A DNA stretch of 8,191 nt from an uncultured Oscillospiraceae bacterium (GTDB lineage: Bacteria; Bacillota; Clostridia; Oscillospirales; Acutalibacteraceae), in contig URCA01000073.1 of the NCBI GenBank assembly GCA_900546265.1, positions 1 through 8,191 on the forward strand, given 5' to 3'. Under the pieces are notes generated by a model that saw only the letters and a list, made by a program, of their open reading frames with translations, did not search any database and was not told the DNA's origin. Every line of letters starts with the position of its first letter. Positions within the stretch are counted from its first letter, which is position 1. Of the stretch, positions 5,704 through 8,191 are shown piece by piece. The translations under genes were made by a program, and so were the position numbers.

Positions 5704-8100
5704 TTGCAATACGGATATTTTGACAACGACCGCCGCGAATATGTCATCAATCGGGTGGACACCCCGGCCTCCTGGACCAATTACATCGGCGTGAACGACT
5801 ACTGCGCGGTGCTCAACCAGACCGCGGGCGGCTACTCGTTCTACAAATCGCCGCAGTACCACCGGGTGACCCGGTTCCGGCCCAACGGGGTGCCGCTGGA
5901 CAGGCCCGGCCATTACGTGTATATCCGGGACGACGAAACGGGGGAGTACTGGTCGGTTTCCTGGCAGCCGGTGGGCAAGCCGCTGGACGAGGCGACGTAT
6001 ACCTGCCGCCACGGCCTGTCCTATTCCACCTATACCTGCGATTACCGGGAGATCGAGGCGAGCCAGACGGTGTTCGTCCCCCTGGGGGATCCGGTGGAGC
6101 TGTGGGACGTGCGGCTTCGCAGCCGGGCGGACAAGCCACGGCGGCTGAGCGTGTACGCCTATGTGGAATGGTCTTACCACCACATCGAGATGGACAACCA
6201 GAATTTTCAGATGTCCAATTATGCCGCCGGCTCCTCCTATGAGGACGGAGCGGTGCTGTACGATCTGTTTTATGAAGAGTTCGGCTATCAGTTCTTCACC
6301 GCCGATTTTCAGCCCGACGGCTTCGATGCCCTGCGGGATGCATTCATCGGCCTGTATCATGACGAAAGCTGCCCGGTGGGAGTGGAGCGCGGGGAACTGT
6401 CCGGCAGCTTTGGAAAAACCGGCAACCACTGCGCCGCCCTGCGCAAGCGGCTGACCCTGGCCCCCGGCGAGGAGGTGCGCCTGCTCTTCCTCCTGGGCCA
6501 GGGGCAGCTGGCCGAGGCACGGGCGGCCCGGAGGAGATACGCGGATCCCCGCAGCGTGGACGCCTGCTTCGCCGCCCTGGCCGCTTATTGGGACGACAAG
6601 CTCTCCCGTCTGCAGGTGAACACGCCCAACGACAACATGAACACCTCCCTGAACATCTGGAACCTCTACCAAAGCGAGGTGAACATTCTGTTTTCCCGTT
6701 TCGCCTCCTTCATCGAGGTGGGGGGACGCACCGGCCTGGGCTACCGGGACACCGCCCAGGACGCCATGTGCGTGCCCCACTCCAACCCGGACAAATGCCG
6801 CAGCCGGATTATCGAGCTGCTCCGGGGCGAGACCAAGGCGGGCTACGGCCTGCACCTGTTCCAGCCGGAATGGTTCGACCCCGACAAGGAGGACATCAAG
6901 CCCTTCAAGTCCCCCACCGTGGTGCCCGAGGTCAACGTGCGGGACATCATCGGGGACGACCTGCGCAACGTCTGCTCCGACGACGCGCTGTGGCTGGTGC
7001 CCGCCATCGTGGAATATATCCGGGAGACGGGCGAGCTGTCCCTGCTCGACGAGGTGGTCACCTACGCCGACGGGGGAGAGGGCACGGTCTACGAGCATAT
7101 GACCCGCATCCTGGACTTCACCGACCGGCAGACGGGGATGAGCGGCGTGGCCAAGGGGCTGCGTGCCGACTGGAACGACTGCCTCAACCTGGGCGGCGGG
7201 GAAAGCGCTATGGTCAGCTTCCTGCACGTCTGGGCCATCGGCCACTTCGTGGACGCCGCCCGGGCCGCCGGGCGGGAGGAGGACGCGGCGAAGTACGAGG
7301 CCATGGCCGCCCGGGTGCGCGAGGTCTGCAACCGGGAGCTGTGGGACGGGGCGTGGTATATCCGGGGCATCACCGCCGACGGCCGGAAAATCGGCACCAG
7401 CAGAGACCGGGAGGGGCGGGTGCACATGGAATCCAACACCTGGGCCGTCATTTCCGGCGTGGCCGGACAGGAGCGGGGCCGGGCCGCCATGGACAGCGTG
7501 GACGAGTATCTGTTCACCCCTTACGGGCTGATGCTGAACGCCCCCTCCTACACCGTGCCGGACGACGGCATCGGCTTCGTCACCCGGGTGTATCCCGGCG
7601 TCAAGGAAAACGGCTCCATCTTCAGCCACCCCAACCCCTGGGCCTGGGTGGCCGAGGCGATGCTGGGGCGCGGGGATCGGGCCATGAAGTTCTACGACGC
7701 CCTGCTGCCGGAGAACCAGAACAATCAAATCGAAATCCGGCAGGCCGAGCCCTATGCCTACTGCCAGTTTATTATGGGGAAGGATCACGCCGCCTTCGGC
7801 CTGGCCCGCCATCCTTTCATGACCGGGTCGGGCGGCTGGGCCTATTTCGCCACCACCCGGTATCTGCTGGGCATCCGCCCCGGCTTCGACGGCCTGACGG
7901 TAGACCCTTGCATCCCGTCCGGCTGGAAGGGCTTCACGGCCGTGCGCAAATGGCGGGGCGCCACCTACCGCATCGCCGTGCACAACCCCGACGGGCGGCA
8001 GAAGGGCGTGCGGCGCCTGACGGTGGACGGCAGGGAAATCCGGGGGCCGGTACCGGTGCAGCCGGCCGGCGCCATGGTGCATGTGGACGTGACGCTGTAG
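5704..8100 (+). CDS. chbP: GH94 phosphorylase, probably N,N'-diacetylchitobiose phosphorylase
   Basis: This is a 798-residue cytoplasmic enzyme, normal length for GH94. The family splits a beta-1,4 disaccharide with phosphate, giving a sugar-1-phosphate and saving one ATP. From the TTG start the N-terminus reads M-QYGYFDNDRREYVI, as is usual in the family. The layout is a beta-sandwich (about 1-270), a helical linker, an (alpha/alpha)6 barrel (about 300-715) and a small C-terminal beta domain. Motifs are GGRTGLGYRDTAQD (340-353) and RADWNDCLNLGGGESAM (487-503), with Asp492 as the expected general acid. VHMESNTW (573-580), RVYPGVKENG (628-637), His642 in HPNPWAWVAEA and Thr707 in TGSGGWAYFATT (phosphate site) are also present. 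NLGGGESAM and RVYPGVKENG resemble chitobiose phosphorylases; cellobiose phosphorylases, as I recall them, have an insertion after DCLN and STYPPGYKEN. Specificity is therefore inferred as GlcNAc-GlcNAc, with other beta-glycosides possible. A mutase gene follows after 39 bases. Confidence 0.93.
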   Translation: MQYGYFDNDRREYVINRVDTPASWTNYIGVNDYCAVLNQTAGGYSFYKSPQYHRVTRFRPNGVPLDRPGHYVYIRDDETGEYWSVSWQPVGKPLDEATYTCRHGLSYSTYTCDYREIEASQTVFVPLGDPVELWDVRLRSRADKPRRLSVYAYVEWSYHHIEMDNQNFQMSNYAAGSSYEDGAVLYDLFYEEFGYQFFTADFQPDGFDALRDAFIGLYHDESCPVGVERGELSGSFGKTGNHCAALRKRLTLAPGEEVRLLFLLGQGQLAEARAARRRYADPRSVDACFAALAAYWDDKLSRLQVNTPNDNMNTSLNIWNLYQSEVNILFSRFASFIEVGGRTGLGYRDTAQDAMCVPHSNPDKCRSRIIELLRGETKAGYGLHLFQPEWFDPDKEDIKPFKSPTVVPEVNVRDIIGDDLRNVCSDDALWLVPAIVEYIRETGELSLLDEVVTYADGGEGTVYEHMTRILDFTDRQTGMSGVAKGLRADWNDCLNLGGGESAMVSFLHVWAIGHFVDAARAAGREEDAAKYEAMAARVREVCNRELWDGAWYIRGITADGRKIGTSRDREGRVHMESNTWAVISGVAGQERGRAAMDSVDEYLFTPYGLMLNAPSYTVPDDGIGFVTRVYPGVKENGSIFSHPNPWAWVAEAMLGRGDRAMKFYDALLPENQNNQIEIRQAEPYAYCQFIMGKDHAAFGLARHPFMTGSGGWAYFATTRYLLGIRPGFDGLTVDPCIPSGWKGFTAVRKWRGATYRIAVHNPDGRQKGVRRLTVDGREIRGPVPVQPAGAMVHVDVTL

Positions 8101-8139
8101 CCGCGAACGCAGACAGGAAGAGAAGGGGACGGAAAACAC

Positions 8140-8191
8140 ATGATAGGATTTGGAACGGGCGGCTGGCGTGCCGTAATCGGGGAAGAGTTCA
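8140..8191 (+). CDS. Alpha-D-phosphohexomutase, N-terminal fragment (cut by window end)
   Basis: Seventeen codons are visible: MIGFGTGGWRAVIGEEF. The FGTGGWRAVIG block is the typical N-terminus of bacterial phosphoglucomutase/phosphomannomutase-type enzymes, where the Gly-Trp-Arg loop helps bind the phosphate of the substrate. The catalytic serine loop lies about 100 residues further on, outside the window. AAGGGG (8123-8128) stands 11 bases before the ATG, and the 39-base gap after the GH94 stop has no hairpin, so the two genes are probably one operon. Next to a chitobiose phosphorylase, the likely reaction is GlcNAc-1-phosphate to GlcNAc-6-phosphate (inference); glucose-1-phosphate is the alternative. 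Confidence 0.82.
   Translation, partial: MIGFGTGGWRAVIGEEF

Noticed and set aside
5704..8100. Cellobiose phosphorylase as the GH94 assignment
   Set aside because: The segments NLGGGESAM after the RADWNDC motif and RVYPGVKENG differ from the cellobiose phosphorylase forms I recall and match chitobiose phosphorylases. This remains an inference without an alignment.
5653..8139. Very long open frame (828 codons) antisense to the GH94 gene
   Set aside because: It mirrors the GC-rich codon pattern of the phosphorylase gene. The predicted protein is low in recognisable motifs, rich in His, Gly and Val, and has no ribosome binding site, whereas the sense strand is a clear enzyme.

Overview
The window looks like chromosomal DNA from a GC-rich, endospore-forming member of the Clostridia (Oscillospiraceae-like; this is an inference). 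The grounds are a DUF421 + DUF4363 gene pair, a promoter that fits the forespore sigma factor SigG, strong AAGGAGG-type ribosome binding sites, and intrinsic terminators between almost all transcription units. No RNA genes, insertion sequences, CRISPR arrays or attachment sites are visible, and no gene-free stretch exceeds 300 bases. Bases 1-104 hold no gene I can support.

Layout, left to right. (1) A plus-strand two-gene operon (169-1259) encodes a DUF421 membrane protein and a small DUF4363 membrane-anchored protein. It sits behind a sequence that matches the SigG consensus at every position (105-134). (2) A perfect 16-bp hairpin (1262-1297) separates this operon from a convergent 61-residue ribbon-helix-helix regulator on the minus strand, which has its own AT-rich promoter region. 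(3) A perfect 20-bp hairpin terminator (1597-1640) lies between that regulator and a minus-strand cytoplasmic asparaginase-family gene (1642-2610). (4) Diverging from the asparaginase is a tightly overlapping plus-strand operon (2765-5554). It encodes a MacAB-type exporter: a short HlyD/MacA-like adaptor, an ABC ATPase and a MacB/FtsX-like permease. It is closed by a strong terminator (5583-5616). (5) A carbohydrate operon follows: a GH94 phosphorylase whose motifs match N,N'-diacetylchitobiose phosphorylase, then the first 17 codons of an alpha-D-phosphohexomutase that runs off the window edge.

How the genes work together. The DUF421/DUF4363 pair probably acts in the forespore or spore membrane. 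The three exporter genes form one machine that moves an unknown substrate outward using ATP. The last two genes form a short pathway: phosphorolysis of a beta-1,4 GlcNAc disaccharide gives GlcNAc-1-phosphate plus GlcNAc, and the mutase would convert the sugar-1-phosphate to the 6-phosphate. The asparaginase and the small regulator are single-gene units with no evident tie to their neighbours.

The points most worth checking are the SigG-type promoter with a palindrome nested in its spacer, the TTG start of the GH94 gene, the apparent loss of the catalytic lysine and lid tyrosine in the asparaginase, and an adaptor that lacks the usual alpha-helical hairpin.
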